64,000 nucleotides of DNA from an uncultured Carboxylicivirga sp. (GCA_947491945.1 CANLLN010000013.1:57296-121295); one strand, 5' to 3'. Shown: positions 42,421 to 51,788, numbered from the stretch's first letter. Program-made: numbers and translations. The notes: generated by a model from the sequence alone, not told the origin.

Positions 42421-43206
42421 TTATTTCTTTGTGAATCGATCCATTTTATTGTCGTAATTAATGTAATAACGGCCTTTTTCAATGCCGGTCACATTTACCT
42501 CTTCGCCATAACCTTTAAATACGATGCCGCCGTATTCGTCGTAGATCTCGTAAAGGGTAGGAGCTGAAAATGTGATACGGTCATCAACGCGGCTTGGGCT
42601 AAAGTTAACGTCAGCTTTTGTCGAGATGCTTTTTATTTCGTCGGAATAGCGGGGCTTATTCCTGTAGTCAACCTGCTTAATACGAAACTTATTTTCACCA
42701 CTGTGTTTGCGAATGGTAAGTGAATACTTGTTGGCTTTATTGGTTCCGTTTCCTTCTACTTCACCTACTTTCACCCATTTATTCCAGCGGTATTGCTCTA
42801 CGATGAAAGGCAGCGATCCGGATTCCTTAGCGGTGGTCCATTGTATTTGATCCTTATTTACCGCAAGGGCGGCAATCTCAAAGGTAGCTCGCGCGTTCAG
42901 TACTTCCGGATTGAGAACTTTAGGAGTACATCCTTCTTTATGCTTAATGCTCACCACTAAAGGCTGACCTACGGTAAACTGAAAAACGTTTAAATCTACC
43001 TCAAAGGCACTTGAGTTAATTTCGTCAGTTGTGGTCTGCCCGTTAACGGTTACTTCATAGACACAGAAACCGACACCGGAGGCTGCAAATGGGTTTTTAA
43101 CATACAGGTTTTCTCCCTGAAATGTTCCTCTTAGCTCAATTTCGCCGGCCGTGGCACTCGCAAGGGCCAGAAGCATGGCAAAAAATAGTATAGAAATCCG
43201 TTTCAT
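42421..43206 (-). CDS. Exported protein with probable type IX secretion C-terminal tail
   Basis: A 261-residue protein with a signal peptide (MKRISILFFAMLLALASATA). The body is beta-rich with no family that I recognise. The last 60 residues (TLYEIYDEYGGIVFKGYGEEV, then NVTGIEKGRYYINYDNKMDRFTKK) follow the pattern of type A T9SS sorting domains: I-x-D-x-x-G-x-x-V, a G-x-Y segment and a terminal basic F-x-K-K. It is therefore probably delivered to the cell surface. Monocistronic, with its own terminator. Confidence 0.6.
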   Translation of the reverse strand: MKRISILFFAMLLALASATAGEIELRGTFQGENLYVKNPFAASGVGFCVYEVTVNGQTTTDEINSSAFEVDLNVFQFTVGQPLVVSIKHKEGCTPKVLNPEVLNARATFEIAALAVNKDQIQWTTAKESGSLPFIVEQYRWNKWVKVGEVEGNGTNKANKYSLTIRKHSGENKFRIKQVDYRNKPRYSDEIKSISTKADVNFSPSRVDDRITFSAPTLYEIYDEYGGIVFKGYGEEVNVTGIEKGRYYINYDNKMDRFTKK

Positions 43207-43329
43207 TTAGGCTAGACTCGATTAGTTAAAATATTGGGAAACGCAATTTATAAAAATAGACCCATTTAGCAAAAAAATCATTCCGAATGATGGTAAAAAT
43301 CCATTATCGTGTATTTTTTTGAGACTAAC

Positions 43330-45204
43330 TTACTTGCGTCTTGTTGGTTCAATCCAGTCGCCATTCTCTTTTATCAAATCGATCAGTGCTTCCACCGCTC
43401 TGTCGTGAGGTAGGTTGCGTCGTATCATTTCACGCTTTTTAAACAAGCTAACGGTATGCGGACCCGAGCCTATGTAGCCGTAATCAGCATCGGCCATCTC
43501 ACCCACACCATTCACCACGCAGCCCATCACAGCTATCTTCAGGCCTTTCAGGTGAGAGGTGCGTGCTTTTACTTCGCGTGTAGTGGTCTGGAGGTCAAAT
43601 AATGTGCGACCACAGCCGGGGCATGAGATGAATTCTGTTTTTGTAAAGCGTACCCTTGACGATTGTAGTATTACAAAGGAGGTATTTACCAGTTCCTGAT
43701 GACTGATGGAGCCTTCGTTCTCCAGAAACAAACCATCGACCAAGCCGTCTAAAAACAATATGCCTGCATCGGCAGCCGTTTTGATCTGGAAGTCTTCAGT
43801 GTCATCTTCTTTGTAGGCATTGTGAAGCACTACAGGATGTGTTAAGCCGGCCTTATTCAACTTAAAGATGAGCGTACGCTGTGATACAGGTCGGTTAATA
43901 TGTTCGGCTTGCAATAGAATAATCACATTATTATGATCGCGAAGCTTATTGATTACTGCTTCATCTAATTCAGTGTTTGAAACAGCTAAGAAGCAGTATT
44001 TGGGCAACTCCGGTGTATCAACAAACTCGCGGGTGGATAGGATGGGTACTGTGTGTTGCGAGGTGTTGGCTGTTTTCCAGGCCGCAAAGGGGATTAAATA
44101 TTTTTGGTAGTGATTTTTAATATCATCGGGCGACTCTATCATCAGGTAGTCGGGCTGTTCCCCACCTTTCCCAATAAACTTATCTGTGGCTTTGGCAATG
44201 ACTACGGGGGGATAGGTGCCGCCAATGTTCAGTACGGCATGCGTTTTGCGTCGGTTGTAGATATAGGGTGTGTAGTGGCTTACTTCAACGGGCTCTATGG
44301 CAGGGTGACCGGCTCTGCTACTGATGTAGTTAACCAGCTTAGCGGCCACCGGTACTTCTTTTTCCGGATCTTCGGTTAGGGAAACACGTAGTGTATCGCC
44401 CAGACCATCCACGAGTAAGGCTCCAGACCCCACGGCTGATTTAATGCGCCCCTCATCATCACTCCCTGCTTCGGTAACCCCCAGATGAAGAGGGTAGCTC
44501 ATGCCTTCTTTTTTCATGGCAACTACAAGCAAGCGCACGGTATGCACCATTATGCGGGTATTACTGGCTTTGATGCTGAGTACGATATCATGAAAATCCA
44601 ACTCTTCGCACATGCGCAGGTATTCCATGCAAGCCTCAACCATGCCCTGTGGTGTGTCGCCGTGGCGGCTCATAATACGGTCGGATAGAGAACCATGGTT
44701 AGTACCTACCCTTATGGCTGTGCCATGTTGTTTACACACCGACAGGAAGTCATTAAGCTTTTCCTTCGATGATGCTAACTCGTCCTGGTACTGTTGGTTG
44801 GTATAATCGAGTCTGAATTTTTTAGCACCTCCTGCAAAATTGCCCGGATTAATGCGCACTTTTTCAACGTTAGCAGCGGCAATCATAGCTGCATTGGGGT
44901 TAAAATGGATATCAGCAACCAGCGGTTGTTCATAGCCTTTATTGCGTATTATGGTCTTAACCTGTGCCAGGGTGTGAGCTTCCGTGCGTCCCTGGGTAGT
45001 AATGCGCACAATATCAGCGCCCGCATCGCATATGCGCATCACCTGATCGGCTGTGGCTTCCGCATCCTGCGAATTGGTGGTGGTCATTGATTGAATTTGT
45101 ATGGGGCTATCACCACCAATGGCTTTGTTACCCACTTTAACAGTGTGCGTTGGGTTGCGATGATAGTTGAATAAATCCTCGCAGTATAATGGTTCGTGTG
45201 ACAT
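43330..45204 (-). CDS. ispG: 4-hydroxy-3-methylbut-2-enyl diphosphate synthase (long form)
   Basis: Iron-sulfur enzyme of the MEP isoprenoid pathway. The 624-residue product is the long form with a central insert (about residues 260-500), as in Bacteroidota, Chlamydiae and plants, against about 370 in E. coli. The TIM-barrel part starts RNPTHTVKVGNKAIGGDSPIQIQSMTT (in part); the 4Fe-4S cysteines are in ISCPGCGRTLFDLQ and MGCVVNGVGEMADADYGY. I use ATG 45204; an upstream ATG at 45249 would include a -7 promoter element. Confidence 0.96.
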   Translation of the reverse strand: MSHEPLYCEDLFNYHRNPTHTVKVGNKAIGGDSPIQIQSMTTTNSQDAEATADQVMRICDAGADIVRITTQGRTEAHTLAQVKTIIRNKGYEQPLVADIHFNPNAAMIAAANVEKVRINPGNFAGGAKKFRLDYTNQQYQDELASSKEKLNDFLSVCKQHGTAIRVGTNHGSLSDRIMSRHGDTPQGMVEACMEYLRMCEELDFHDIVLSIKASNTRIMVHTVRLLVVAMKKEGMSYPLHLGVTEAGSDDEGRIKSAVGSGALLVDGLGDTLRVSLTEDPEKEVPVAAKLVNYISSRAGHPAIEPVEVSHYTPYIYNRRKTHAVLNIGGTYPPVVIAKATDKFIGKGGEQPDYLMIESPDDIKNHYQKYLIPFAAWKTANTSQHTVPILSTREFVDTPELPKYCFLAVSNTELDEAVINKLRDHNNVIILLQAEHINRPVSQRTLIFKLNKAGLTHPVVLHNAYKEDDTEDFQIKTAADAGILFLDGLVDGLFLENEGSISHQELVNTSFVILQSSRVRFTKTEFISCPGCGRTLFDLQTTTREVKARTSHLKGLKIAVMGCVVNGVGEMADADYGYIGSGPHTVSLFKKREMIRRNLPHDRAVEALIDLIKENGDWIEPTRRK

Positions 45205-45236
45205 AATGCTCGCGTATTGGTACGATGAAATAAATG

Positions 45237-45244
45237 CAAAAATA
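45237..45244 (-). promoter_or_regulatory. -7 element upstream of ispG
   Basis: TATTTTTG on the minus strand, 33 bases before ATG 45204, which supports that start. Confidence 0.42.
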
Positions 45245-45391
45245 GTCAATATTGTTGAGGCGTGAATGATATTTGTGGATGATGCGCTATGGGTGCATGA
45301 TTCCAGATATGATTAACAAGCACAGCGTGGTTGAATTTTAAATGGGTCTGTCCTGTCTTTTGACAGCACTGTGTTAAATGATAAGTTTTTG

Positions 45392-45399
45392 TACTTTTG
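45392..45399 (+). promoter_or_regulatory. -7 element upstream of gldA
   Basis: TACTTTTG, 18 bases before the gldA start; -33 box weak. Confidence 0.42.
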
Positions 45400-45416
45400 A
45401 TTTCAAAAAATAAGGT

Positions 45417-46328
45417 ATGTCGATTGTAGTGAACGAGGTTGTTAAGTCGTATGGTCAGCAGCAAGCTTTAAAGGGTGTTTCTTTCTCTATTTCATCGGGT
45501 GAGATTGTGGGGTTTCTCGGACCCAATGGTGCCGGTAAATCAACCATGATGAAGATTATTACCGGACTACTGCCCCAATCATCGGGTGAGGTAAGAGTTT
45601 GTGATATAAATAGCAGTGACTACAATGAATCTTTTCGGCGTAAGATTGGCTATCTGCCAGAACACAATCCTTTATATCTAGATATGTACGTGCGGGAATA
45701 TTTGCTGATGGTTGCTCAGCTTTATAGCCTGAGTGATCGACGCGATCGTGTTTCTGATATGGTTAAGATGATTGGCTTAAGTGCCGAGCAGAATAAGAAA
45801 ATAGGGGCTTTGTCAAAAGGTTATCGACAGCGTGTTGGGCTGGCACAGTCTCTGATACATGATCCGGAGGTGCTGATTTTGGATGAACCTACCACAGGGC
45901 TCGACCCGAACCAGATATTGGAGATACGCGAACTGATCAAGACCGTTGGACAGCACAAGACGGTGATGCTGAGTACCCACATTATGCAAGAGGTAGAGGC
46001 CATTTGCGAGCGCGTGATGATTCTGAACCGCGGTGAGTTGGTCCTCGATCATCCTTCCACCGACCTTTCGCTGTTGCGAGCTTCCAATGATCTTGTTACT
46101 GTGGAGCTTGAGTTTAGCGCTCCCGCAGATATCGCAAGCTTGCAGGGCATTGATGGTGTGGTGAAGGTAGAGCAAAGCGATGTAGCCACCTATCAGGTGC
46201 AGGCCAAAGGAGATGTGCGCCGCCAGCTTTTTGATTATGCCGTTCAAAACAAGCTTTATATCCTGGCGATGAATCGTAGTGAGCACAACCTTGAGCATCT
46301 TTTCCATGACCTGACGCGCGAATCATAA
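45417..46328 (+). CDS. gldA: Gliding-motility ABC transporter ATPase GldA
   Basis: A 303-residue ABC ATPase with Walker A GPNGAGKST (about 34-42), signature LSKGYRQRVGLAQSL (about 135), Walker B LILDEPTTGLDP (about 154) and a C-terminal accessory domain. The N-terminus MSIVVNEVVKSYGQQQALKG and GYLPEHNPLYLDMYVREYL in the helical region match GldA of flavobacteria. GldA works with GldF and GldG in gliding; neither is encoded here, and the gene converges on pdxH after ten bases. It could also serve another exporter of the NatA type. Confidence 0.8.
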   Translation: MSIVVNEVVKSYGQQQALKGVSFSISSGEIVGFLGPNGAGKSTMMKIITGLLPQSSGEVRVCDINSSDYNESFRRKIGYLPEHNPLYLDMYVREYLLMVAQLYSLSDRRDRVSDMVKMIGLSAEQNKKIGALSKGYRQRVGLAQSLIHDPEVLILDEPTTGLDPNQILEIRELIKTVGQHKTVMLSTHIMQEVEAICERVMILNRGELVLDHPSTDLSLLRASNDLVTVELEFSAPADIASLQGIDGVVKVEQSDVATYQVQAKGDVRRQLFDYAVQNKLYILAMNRSEHNLEHLFHDLTRES

Positions 46329-46338
46329 TGGCAAGATG

Positions 46339-46977
46339 TTAGGGCGCGAGCTGTTCAATCACCCATTGCCCCTCTTTTAAAGTATATTGAAAGCGATCGT
46401 GCATGCGATTTGCACGACCCTGCCAAAACTCGATGCTGACAGGGCTTAATATAAATCCTCCCCAATGTGCCGGGCGCGGTATATCACGGTTGTTGAACTG
46501 CTGCTCCAGGGCATTGAATCTATCGCTTAAGGCTTTTCCATTCTCCACAACGCTGCTTTGGTCCGAGGCCAAGGCGCCCAGCTGACTGGCGCGCGGACGC
46601 GTTTGAAAATATGCATCTGATTGATCGCTTGTCGTGCGTTTGATGCACCCCCTGATTCGCACCTGACGTTCTACTTCAGGCCAGAAAAAATTCATGGCTG
46701 CCATGGCTTTGTCATTCAGTTCGCGACCCTTGGTGCTGTTGTAATTAGTGAAAAAGACAAAACCATTAGGGCTCACCTCTTTTAACAATACTACGCGGCA
46801 GTTGGGCATTCCTTGTGCATCCACTGTGGCCAGTGTCATAGCCGTTGGTTCGGGGCTGCCGGCCGCAAGGGCTTCTTCCATCCAGCGCTCAAATTGTCGG
46901 TGCGGGTTAGCGTCTAATAATTCTTTCGATAGGGTGTTTTTGGTGTATTCACGTCTGATATCGGACAGCTTATTCAT
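46339..46977 (-). CDS. pdxH: Pyridoxamine 5'-phosphate oxidase
   Basis: FMN enzyme making pyridoxal 5'-phosphate. The 212 residues show MTLATVDAQGMPNCRVVLLKEV, FVFFTNYNSTKGRELNDKAMAAMNFFWPEVERQVRIRG in pieces (FMN-binding), and the C-terminal signature IEFWQGRANRMHDRF with the final LAP-type end. Length is standard. Single gene, convergent with gldA. Confidence 0.96.
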   Translation of the reverse strand: MNKLSDIRREYTKNTLSKELLDANPHRQFERWMEEALAAGSPEPTAMTLATVDAQGMPNCRVVLLKEVSPNGFVFFTNYNSTKGRELNDKAMAAMNFFWPEVERQVRIRGCIKRTTSDQSDAYFQTRPRASQLGALASDQSSVVENGKALSDRFNALEQQFNNRDIPRPAHWGGFILSPVSIEFWQGRANRMHDRFQYTLKEGQWVIEQLAP

Positions 46978-47145
46978 GCTTGTACAGTTTTGTAAAGGCT
47001 AAACAAGCCGTGCGACATAATGTTTTGTTACTATCTATTCAAACCTGCTGCTTTCAGAACCATTTAGGGGGCTTGTTGTTTATCTTGAAAAGTATGATTT
47101 GGGTGTAAAGCAATGGTTGCACCTGCAAATGATTAAAATAACAAG

Positions 47146-47715
47146 ATGAAGATATATACAAAAACCGGCGACCGGGGACAGACAGATTTACTAGGGGGCA
47201 TACGTGTTGATAAAGATGATATTCGGGTGGATGCCTATGGTACTTTTGATGAAGTAAATTCTTTTGTAGGGCTTTTGCGCACCAAGTTGGCGCCCGACCA
47301 CGAATGGCAGGATCGGCTGCACTTAATTCAGGTAGAGCTGATGAATACCATGAGCCATCTGGCTACTCCACCTGAGTTTAAAGACAAAAATACTTTGCCC
47401 TTACCTGGGGATATGGATCGCTATTGCGAAAAATGGATTGATGAACTGGAAAGTAGTCTGAGTACGCGGTCTGATCATTTTGTATTGCCCGGAGGAAACG
47501 AAATAGCTGCCCTGTGCCACGTTGTACGCACGCAGCTGCGTAAAGGAGAGCGTAAACTAACTGCGCTCCACCGTACCCACCCGGTCGATCGTTCAATCCT
47601 GTTTTTTGTTAATCGCTTATCCGATTTGTTTTTTAGCCTCTCGCGAGCTGCCATGGAAGAAGCTCAGTTGCCCGAAGAACGCTGGCGTGCCTTTTTGTAT
47701 AATCGTAGAAAGTGA
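47146..47715 (+). CDS. PduO-type cob(I)alamin adenosyltransferase
   Basis: Makes adenosylcobalamin from cob(I)alamin and ATP. The 189 residues begin MKIYTKTGDRGQTDLLGG (the ATP-binding TGDxG motif, 6-12) and contain RVDAYGTFDEVNSFVGLLR and, near the C-terminus, RSILFFVNRLSDLFFSLSR, which includes the conserved Arg/Asn/Asp set. It implies use of B12-dependent enzymes; none is encoded in the window, and no cobalamin riboswitch is seen upstream. Confidence 0.94.
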   Translation: MKIYTKTGDRGQTDLLGGIRVDKDDIRVDAYGTFDEVNSFVGLLRTKLAPDHEWQDRLHLIQVELMNTMSHLATPPEFKDKNTLPLPGDMDRYCEKWIDELESSLSTRSDHFVLPGGNEIAALCHVVRTQLRKGERKLTALHRTHPVDRSILFFVNRLSDLFFSLSRAAMEEAQLPEERWRAFLYNRRK

Positions 47716-47726
47716 GTCCTGACTAG

Positions 47727-47759
47727 TTGATAGCTGCTGTTAGCTTTTTACTACCTTTG
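47727..47759 (+). promoter_or_regulatory. Promoter candidate for rimM
   Basis: TTG (47727-47729), 22 bases, TACCTTTG (47752-47759), ten bases before the rimM start, giving a very short leader. Confidence 0.5.
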
Positions 47760-47769
47760 CAGCAAACTA

Positions 47770-48297
47770 ATGGCAATGATAGAAAAGCACACTTGTATTC
47801 AAATTGGCTTTGTAGCTAAAACACACGGCATTGTTGGCGAGGTTGTGGTTCGTTTGTTCGATGAATTTACGATTGACGATATGCTTACCGAGTTTCTCTA
47901 CCTGGATCTGGATGGGGGTTTGGTGCCTTTTTATCTGGAAGTTGCTCGTGAGAAGAAGCAGTCGGATGTGCTGGTGAAGCTGGAACAATTATCTGATGAT
48001 GCAAGTGCTGCACGTGTGCTTGATGCTCCCGTTTATGTGAAGAAGGAGGGGCAGGAAGAGTCTTCTGATGAAGCCGCACAGTTTTCTGCCTATCAGCTGG
48101 TGGGTTATCGTTGTCAGGTGGCAGGACATGGCATGATGGGTAAGATTGTGGCCGTGCAAAATATTTCAAAGAATCCTCTGTTTGAGATAGACCATAATGG
48201 CCGTGAGTTATTGATTCCCATTGTGGATCATTTTATTGCCGGCATCGATGATGAGCAACAAATTGTGATGTTTGATTTGCCTGAAGGTTTGATTTAG
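47770..48297 (+). CDS. rimM: Ribosome maturation factor RimM
   Basis: A 175-residue 30S assembly factor. The N-terminal RimM domain starts IQIGFVAKTHGIVGEVVVRLF (in part), and the C-terminal PRC-barrel has LVGYRCQVAGHGMMGKIVAVQNISKNPLFEID in pieces and ends LIPIVDHFIAGIDDEQQIVMFDLPEGL in pieces. It binds uS19/16S head. In many bacteria it follows rpsP; here the two are far apart. An ATG two codons downstream is an alternative start. Confidence 0.95.
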   Translation: MAMIEKHTCIQIGFVAKTHGIVGEVVVRLFDEFTIDDMLTEFLYLDLDGGLVPFYLEVAREKKQSDVLVKLEQLSDDASAARVLDAPVYVKKEGQEESSDEAAQFSAYQLVGYRCQVAGHGMMGKIVAVQNISKNPLFEIDHNGRELLIPIVDHFIAGIDDEQQIVMFDLPEGLI

Positions 48298-48463
48298 CAG
48301 TCAGCATATTATACTCATTAATCATCGTTCTGATAAAGAGTTTACAGTGTTATTGGCAGGTTCTGTTTTGGTATTACCATAAGCATGCCTATGGCGTGTT
48401 CAATAATCAAAGCACCTTAAGTATTGATTAAAAAGAGTTTGGTTCGGTTCAGGTTTTTGATAT

Positions 48464-48889
48464 TTACAGTTTAGTTTCCTCGAATTTACCAATGACTTCG
48501 CGCCACTGCGGAAGCAGTTCCAAACCTTCTTCTGTTTTTTTGTTGAAGGCTACCATTACTGACTTGCAGGCTGCTTTTACGATTTGTGAGTCGCTACATA
48601 CCAGTTCCTGCACCATTTGTAGACTTTTAGTACCCAATTTGGTAATACTCGTCTTAACACATAAATTATCTTTTAGGTAAACGGGTATCATAAAGTCGGT
48701 GTTGATATTCACCACAATCAGTGTCTCATCGTTTTTGAAGATGGACTTGCCAAGCACTTGGGTCAAATAATACATACGTCCCAGGTCGAAATACTCTTGT
48801 ATGGTGGTGTTGTTAACATGGCCCAGACCATCGATGTCATTAAATCGGATTTGAACCGGTGTGCTATGTTTGAATGTTGTTTTTTGCAT
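48464..48889 (-). CDS. Acyl-CoA thioesterase, 4HBT hot-dog fold
   Basis: A 141-residue hot-dog-fold protein of the YbgC/4HBT group: VQIRFNDIDGLGHVNNTTIQEYFDLGR (in part, residues 12-38) holds the catalytic Asp at about 18 and the HVNN motif. Typical substrates are acyl-CoA thioesters, but the actual one is unknown. It stands alone, with no operon partner. Confidence 0.86.
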   Translation of the reverse strand: MQKTTFKHSTPVQIRFNDIDGLGHVNNTTIQEYFDLGRMYYLTQVLGKSIFKNDETLIVVNINTDFMIPVYLKDNLCVKTSITKLGTKSLQMVQELVCSDSQIVKAACKSVMVAFNKKTEEGLELLPQWREVIGKFEETKL

Positions 48890-49004
48890 ATAAATTTAGC
48901 TATGGGTCAAGCGCATTGCAATGACCAATTTTTAGTAACCGCCTCACTGTTAAAGTTCCGGCTTTGCTGTTGAATGAAAAAGATAGGGAAGTGCGCTCTT
49001 TTTA

Positions 49005-49568
49005 TTATTCTCTGATTACGCTTACCTGACCATCTTTGGTGAGTTTAATAATGCTTGATGGTGCCGGATTGTCGGTCTCCTCCTGACGATATTTTACAAT
49101 GTAGTCCACGCCTTTTTTCACCTCATCGCTGATGGCATCAAAATTTTTGGGAGAAGGTGTGCCACTGATGTTGGCCGAGGTGGATACTATGGGCTTTTTA
49201 AAGCGGGCGCATAGCTGCTTTGAGAATTCCTCGTTGCTGATGCGGATACCTACGCTGCCATCTTCGGCAAGTAAGTTGGGAGCCAGGTTTTTGGCATCGT
49301 CGTAAATGATGGTAAGGGGCTTGGTGCTTAATTCGGCCATATCGTAGGCTACCTCAGGTATGTCGTTAATATAGCCGGCCAGCTTGGCAGTATTATCCAT
49401 TAATACTAACATGCTTTTTGAGTCGGCTCGTTGTTTCAACTCATAAATGCGTTTCACCGCATCGGCATTTGTGGCATCACAGCCAATGCCCCATATTGTG
49501 TCAGTGGGGTATAGAATAATGCCTCCATTGCGCAGTACCTCGAGTGCTTGTTTCAAGTCGTCGTGCAT
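49005..49568 (-). CDS. Threonylcarbamoyl-AMP synthase (Sua5/YrdC family)
   Basis: A 187-residue protein with the family signature GGIILYPTDTIWGIGCDATN, KRADSKSMLVLM-type ELKQRADSKSMLVLMD, and the STSANISGTPSP motif. It makes threonylcarbamoyl-AMP for t6A37 modification of ANN-decoding tRNAs. It lacks the Sua5 C-terminal domain and so is the short TsaC/YrdC form. I start at ATG 49568; the upstream ATG at 49619 would read through the dapD terminator. Confidence 0.93.
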   Translation of the reverse strand: MHDDLKQALEVLRNGGIILYPTDTIWGIGCDATNADAVKRIYELKQRADSKSMLVLMDNTAKLAGYINDIPEVAYDMAELSTKPLTIIYDDAKNLAPNLLAEDGSVGIRISNEEFSKQLCARFKKPIVSTSANISGTPSPKNFDAISDEVKKGVDYIVKYRQEETDNPAPSSIIKLTKDGQVSVIRE

Positions 49569-49596
49569 GATAATTTGTTTTTTTGTAAAAATAAGA

Positions 49597-49626
49597 AAAG
49601 CCACCGAATGATAATCCAATGGCTTT
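49597..49626 (-). terminator. Terminator of dapD
   Basis: AAAGCCA (49597-49603) and TGGCTTT (49620-49626) form a seven-pair stem with a U-rich minus-strand 3' side, between dapD and the Sua5/YrdC gene. Confidence 0.6.
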
Positions 49627-49662
49627 GATGATATGTAGTATTTTTAATTACAGCATTACGCC

Positions 49663-50478
49663 TTAAACCGCTACATTATTATCGCGCAGTGCATCGTTAA
49701 GCGATGTTTTCTTATCGGTTGACTCTTTGCGTTGACCAATAATGAGGGCGGCAGGTACCTGATATTCACCGGCCGGAAATTTCTTGGTGATGCTGCCCGG
49801 TATTACCACCGATCGTGGAGGAACATATCCTTTATACTCTATGGGCTCCTCCCCGCTTACATCAATTATTTTTGTAGATGCCGTTAATACAACGTTAGCG
49901 CCCAGTACAGCTTCCTTACCTACGCGCACGCCTTCCACCACAATGCATCGCGATCCGATAAAGGCATCGTCTTCGATAATAACAGGGGCTGCCTGAACGG
50001 GTTCCAATACGCCACCAATGCCCACACCACCACTAAGGTGAACATTTTTACCAATCTGAGCACAGCTGCCAACAGTAGCCCAGGTGTCTACCATGGTACC
50101 GCCTGATACATAGGCACCCATATTAACGTATGAAGGCATCATTACAACGCCGGCCTCAAGAAATGCACCATAACGGGCAACAGCATGGGGTACTACACGA
50201 ACACCCTGAGCTGCATAGTCTTTCTTGAGGGCAATTTTATCATGAAACTCAAATGGCCCTACCTCTATAGTTTCCATCTGCTGCGTTGGAAAATATAAGA
50301 TAACAGCTTTTTTAACCCACTCATTAACAATCCACTCATCGCCATTGGGTGTAGCCACACGCAGTTCACCCTTATCAAGCTTCTCAACCACTGTTTTAAT
50401 GGCTTCCACCGTAGACGCTTCATTCAGCATAGAACGATCGTCCCATGCTTTTTCAATTATGTTTTTTAAATCGTTCAT
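49663..50478 (-). CDS. dapD: 2,3,4,5-tetrahydropyridine-2,6-dicarboxylate N-succinyltransferase
   Basis: Lysine/diaminopimelate pathway enzyme. The 271 residues have an N-terminal helical domain and a left-handed beta-helix of hexapeptide repeats (VVMMPSYVNMGAYVSGGTMVDTWATVGSCAQIGKNVHLSGGVGIGGVLEP in pieces, about 110-160). GGVGIGGVLEPVQAAPVIIEDDAFIGSRC in pieces is highly conserved in DapD. Length is standard (274 in E. coli). Divergent from the following secreted-protein gene. Confidence 0.96.
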   Translation of the reverse strand: MNDLKNIIEKAWDDRSMLNEASTVEAIKTVVEKLDKGELRVATPNGDEWIVNEWVKKAVILYFPTQQMETIEVGPFEFHDKIALKKDYAAQGVRVVPHAVARYGAFLEAGVVMMPSYVNMGAYVSGGTMVDTWATVGSCAQIGKNVHLSGGVGIGGVLEPVQAAPVIIEDDAFIGSRCIVVEGVRVGKEAVLGANVVLTASTKIIDVSGEEPIEYKGYVPPRSVVIPGSITKKFPAGEYQVPAALIIGQRKESTDKKTSLNDALRDNNVAV

Positions 50479-50808
50479 TTGATTCTATTTTATTATTGTT
50501 ACTATTGCTTTTCTATGGGCTTGCACTGCTTCATTTTCTACCGAAGTGTTTCTTATCACTCCAAAATAAAACAGCAACCTGCGTATTATGTTGTCAAGCA
50601 AAAATAGAGCTATTACTATATTATTCCTATAAAAATTCGGGATGAGCTTTTGTTTTAACGATTTAGTTTTTAGCTGTTAAAAGCTGTTAATTATTCGGTC
50701 GTTTGTTGAAAAAATAACAGCCCCACTGGCAGAAATAGTAACTTGAACCTGTTTATTGATGAAAATTTGAATGAGAATATCGCAGAGAGTACATTGAATT
50801 GGTAGGAT
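50479..50808. other. 330-base intergenic region between dapD and a secreted-protein gene
   Basis: Divergent upstream regions. On the minus strand TATTTTTG (50606-50599) is a possible -7 box for dapD with no clear -33. A short direct repeat AGCTGTTAA occurs twice near 50673-50692. No small gene or RNA is recognised. Confidence 0.4.
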
Positions 50809-51567
50809 ATGAAAATTACAATACTTGGGAGTATGCTGTTTCTGATGGGGCTGATGGGCTTGCATGCACAGGATGAGGTGAAGTCACATCTGCTGGTAGC
50901 AAAAGTAGTGAAGCAGGATAGTATTACACCTGTGCCGTTCGCCTTTGTGGCTAATAGCTATACAGGATTGGGCAAAGAAACAGATGATGCAGGTATGTTT
51001 AAAATGTCGACGAACCTCAACGATACAATTTTCTTCCGTAGCTTGGGTTATGAAACGGCCATACTTAGGGTTAATGAGGCCATGCTCAATGATACACTTT
51101 TGTGGATAGTGCAGGAAAAAACGTACGAACTGGGGTCGGTAGATGTATTGATGTTTAAGTCCTATGCCTCGTTCAAGCATGCAATTGCTAATATGGATAT
51201 GATGCCCGATAAAAGTATCGGCATGCCGATAACTATTGATATGCGCGAAATCAGGAGAGCCATAAAAGAGAAGTCGAATACTTTTGGGGTAGGTGTTGGT
51301 TTTGGTAGTGCACAAACGAGGGCAGAAAGGAAATATGCTGCTTTTCAGGCCAATGAAAAAAAATATGAGCGCTTTCGCGAGATGACTTCGCGTGAAAACA
51401 TGCAGTACCTGACGAAGCTAGAGGGGGAGAAACTTGATGATTTTATGGTGTTTCTGCGTACAAAGCATCGCATTAATCCTGACCTTGATGATTATAAGAT
51501 GATGGAGGCTATCAATCAGGTTTTTGAAGATTTTCTGGCACTTAACACCGATACTATTGCACAATAA
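50809..51567 (+). CDS. Exported protein with CarboxypepD_reg-like domain
   Basis: A 252-residue protein with signal peptide MKITILGSMLFLMGLMGLHAQ and a carboxypeptidase-regulatory-like beta-sandwich (residues 28-105): VKQDSITPVPFAFVANSYTGLGKETDDAGMFKM in pieces, the pattern of the plug-preceding domain in Bacteroidota outer-membrane proteins. The C-terminal half is charged and helical with no family that I recognise. There is no TonB-dependent barrel. Probably a periplasmic or surface accessory protein; the role is unknown. Confidence 0.68.
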   Translation: MKITILGSMLFLMGLMGLHAQDEVKSHLLVAKVVKQDSITPVPFAFVANSYTGLGKETDDAGMFKMSTNLNDTIFFRSLGYETAILRVNEAMLNDTLLWIVQEKTYELGSVDVLMFKSYASFKHAIANMDMMPDKSIGMPITIDMREIRRAIKEKSNTFGVGVGFGSAQTRAERKYAAFQANEKKYERFREMTSRENMQYLTKLEGEKLDDFMVFLRTKHRINPDLDDYKMMEAINQVFEDFLALNTDTIAQ

Positions 51568-51788
51568 TACATCACCGTTTTGAACTTGCAATTAATGGGT
51601 GTAGTTTTCCCTGATTAACTACAATGTAATGCCCTGTGAATTAAAGTTTAGCATCATTAAAAGGTGGTTTGTAAATTATCTTATTTTTCGAACGAACTTT
51701 TTTATATGGGAAAATATTAAAAACAATAAGATAATAAGCCTGTAGAAATACTAATCGTAAATTATTTTTGCATTTTTCTAACTATTTT
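51568..51788. other. Gap upstream of the ilv promoter
   Basis: AT-rich non-coding stretch. An 11-bp inverted repeat, ATTATCTTATT (51675-51685) and AATAAGATAAT (51725-51735), is the only structure that I see; there is no U tract of terminator type beside it. Confidence 0.4.

Noticed and set aside
46978..47145. Cobalamin riboswitch upstream of the adenosyltransferase
   Set aside because: The gap is too short and lacks the B12-box sequence.
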